This document shows, piece by piece, positions 4,891 through 5,507 of a stretch of 5,507 bases of DNA. Under the pieces are notes generated by a model that worked only from the letters and a program-made list of their open reading frames with translations, ran no database searches and was not told the origin of the DNA. The stretch comes from Methanomicrobiaceae archaeon UBA436 (lineage in GTDB: Archaea > Halobacteriota > Methanomicrobia > Methanomicrobiales > Methanoculleaceae): the NCBI GenBank assembly GCA_002497965.1, contig DAFR01000028.1, positions 557 to 6,063 of the forward strand, in the 5' to 3' direction. A program made the translations under genes and the position numbers. Position 1 is the stretch's first letter; each line of letters begins with the position of its first letter.

Positions 4891-5507
4891 TCACTCTTTG
4901 ACTTCGTAATCAGCATCGACGACGTTGTCATCCTTCCCCGCGGCAGTCCCCGCCTGCGCACGCTGGTACACCTTTGTCGTGAATGCATATACCGCTTCGG
5001 TCAGGGCATCCATCTTCTGCCGGATCGCCTCGGTGTCGTCACCCTCGAGAGCCTTCTTGAGATCGGCGATCGCACTCTCAATCCTCTCCCTGTCAGAGGT
5101 CTCGATGGTCTCCTTTGCATCCTTGATCGCCCGCTCCGCAGTGAAGATCGCGGTATCAGCGGCATTGCGCAGCTCAATCTCCTCGCGCTTCTTCCGGTCT
5201 TCCTCCTCAAACCTCCTGGCCTCGTCCATCATCCGCTGGATCTCCGCTTCGGATGGGCGGGAGTCCTGCGGTTTGATGGTGATCGACTGCTCGTTCCCGG
5301 TACCGAGGTCCTTTGCAGAGACATGGACAATGCCGTTTGCATCGATATCGAAGGTCACCTCGATCTGCGGGATGCCACGAGGCGCGGGCGGAATCCCTGT
5401 CAGCTGGAACCGGCCAAGTGTAAAGTTATCCTTCGCGAGCGCCCGCTCGCCCTGCACCACATGGATCTCGACCGATGTCTGCCCATCGGCGGCGGTCGAG
5501 AAGATCT
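4891..5507 (-). CDS. dnaK: Chaperone protein DnaK (Hsp70), C-terminal part
   Basis: Only the last 204 codons are present; the gene continues past the right edge, where the ATPase domain lies. The visible part starts [20 protein letters not shown], the beta-sandwich substrate-binding domain, and continues through the signatures [16 protein letters not shown] and [19 protein letters not shown] charged helical lid follows ([18 protein letters not shown] and onward), then a short linker ([10 protein letters not shown]) and the end [10 protein letters not shown]. This is the bacterial-type Hsp70 ending, without the eukaryotic EEVD. DnaK binds and releases unfolded polypeptides in an ATP cycle driven by DnaJ and by GrpE, whose gene is commonly upstream but is not in view. 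A GTG at 5460 could be mistaken for a start, but the Hsp70 homology reads straight through it. dnaJ starts five bases after the stop. Confidence 0.97.
   Translation of the reverse strand, partial: IFSTAADGQTSVEIHVVQGERALAKDNFTLGRFQLTGIPPAPRGIPQIEVTFDIDANGIVHVSAKDLGTGNEQSITIKPQDSRPSEAEIQRMMDEARRFEEEDRKKREEIELRNAADTAIFTAERAIKDAKETIETSDRERIESAIADLKKALEGDDTEAIRQKMDALTEAVYAFTTKVYQRAQAGTAAGKDDNVVDADYEVKE

Overview
The window looks like chromosomal DNA of a GC-rich methanogenic archaeon, most likely of the order Methanomicrobiales (Methanoculleus-like). This placement is inference. It rests on an archaeal-type UMP kinase, an archaeal THUMP-methyltransferase for tRNA G10, an archaeal AmrS radical SAM protein, promoters that appear to give very short leaders, and a bacterial-type DnaK/DnaJ pair, which many mesophilic methanogens carry. 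No insertion sequence, CRISPR array, phage gene, rRNA or convincing tRNA was seen. The region reads as core genome with a few uncharacterised small genes.

Layout from left to right. (1) Positions 1-1274 hold a leftward cluster: a 53-residue zinc-ribbon protein, then the radical SAM enzyme AmrS, then the first 29 codons of a Mut7-C RNase-domain protein that runs off the left edge and overlaps the end of amrS by 20 bases. (2) A 46-bp divergent promoter region (1275-1320) separates this cluster from the rightward UMP kinase gene pyrH (1321-2025), the only rightward gene. (3) Positions 2026-2196 lie between convergent genes. They hold T-runs and hairpins on the leftward strand and a hydrophobic reading frame with no start codon that may be a missed or broken small membrane-protein gene. 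(4) Positions 2197-3565 hold a leftward pair: the tRNA G10 methyltransferase gene, followed after 22 bp by a 122-residue protein with two membrane helices and a four-cysteine domain, function unknown. (5) Positions 3566-3721 are intergenic, with a hairpin downstream of dnaJ and a TATA-like box suited to a near-leaderless methyltransferase transcript. (6) Positions 3722-5507 hold dnaJ and the last 204 codons of dnaK. dnaK lies upstream of dnaJ in a leftward chaperone operon that continues past the right edge.

Functions are mostly housekeeping: nucleotide phosphorylation (PyrH), tRNA modification (TrmG10), Hsp70 protein folding (DnaK/DnaJ) and probably RNA processing or decay (Mut7-C protein). 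The least understood parts are the AmrS cluster with its zinc-ribbon partner, the two-helix/four-cysteine protein and the 2087-2187 region. Nothing here clearly forms a new multi-gene system.
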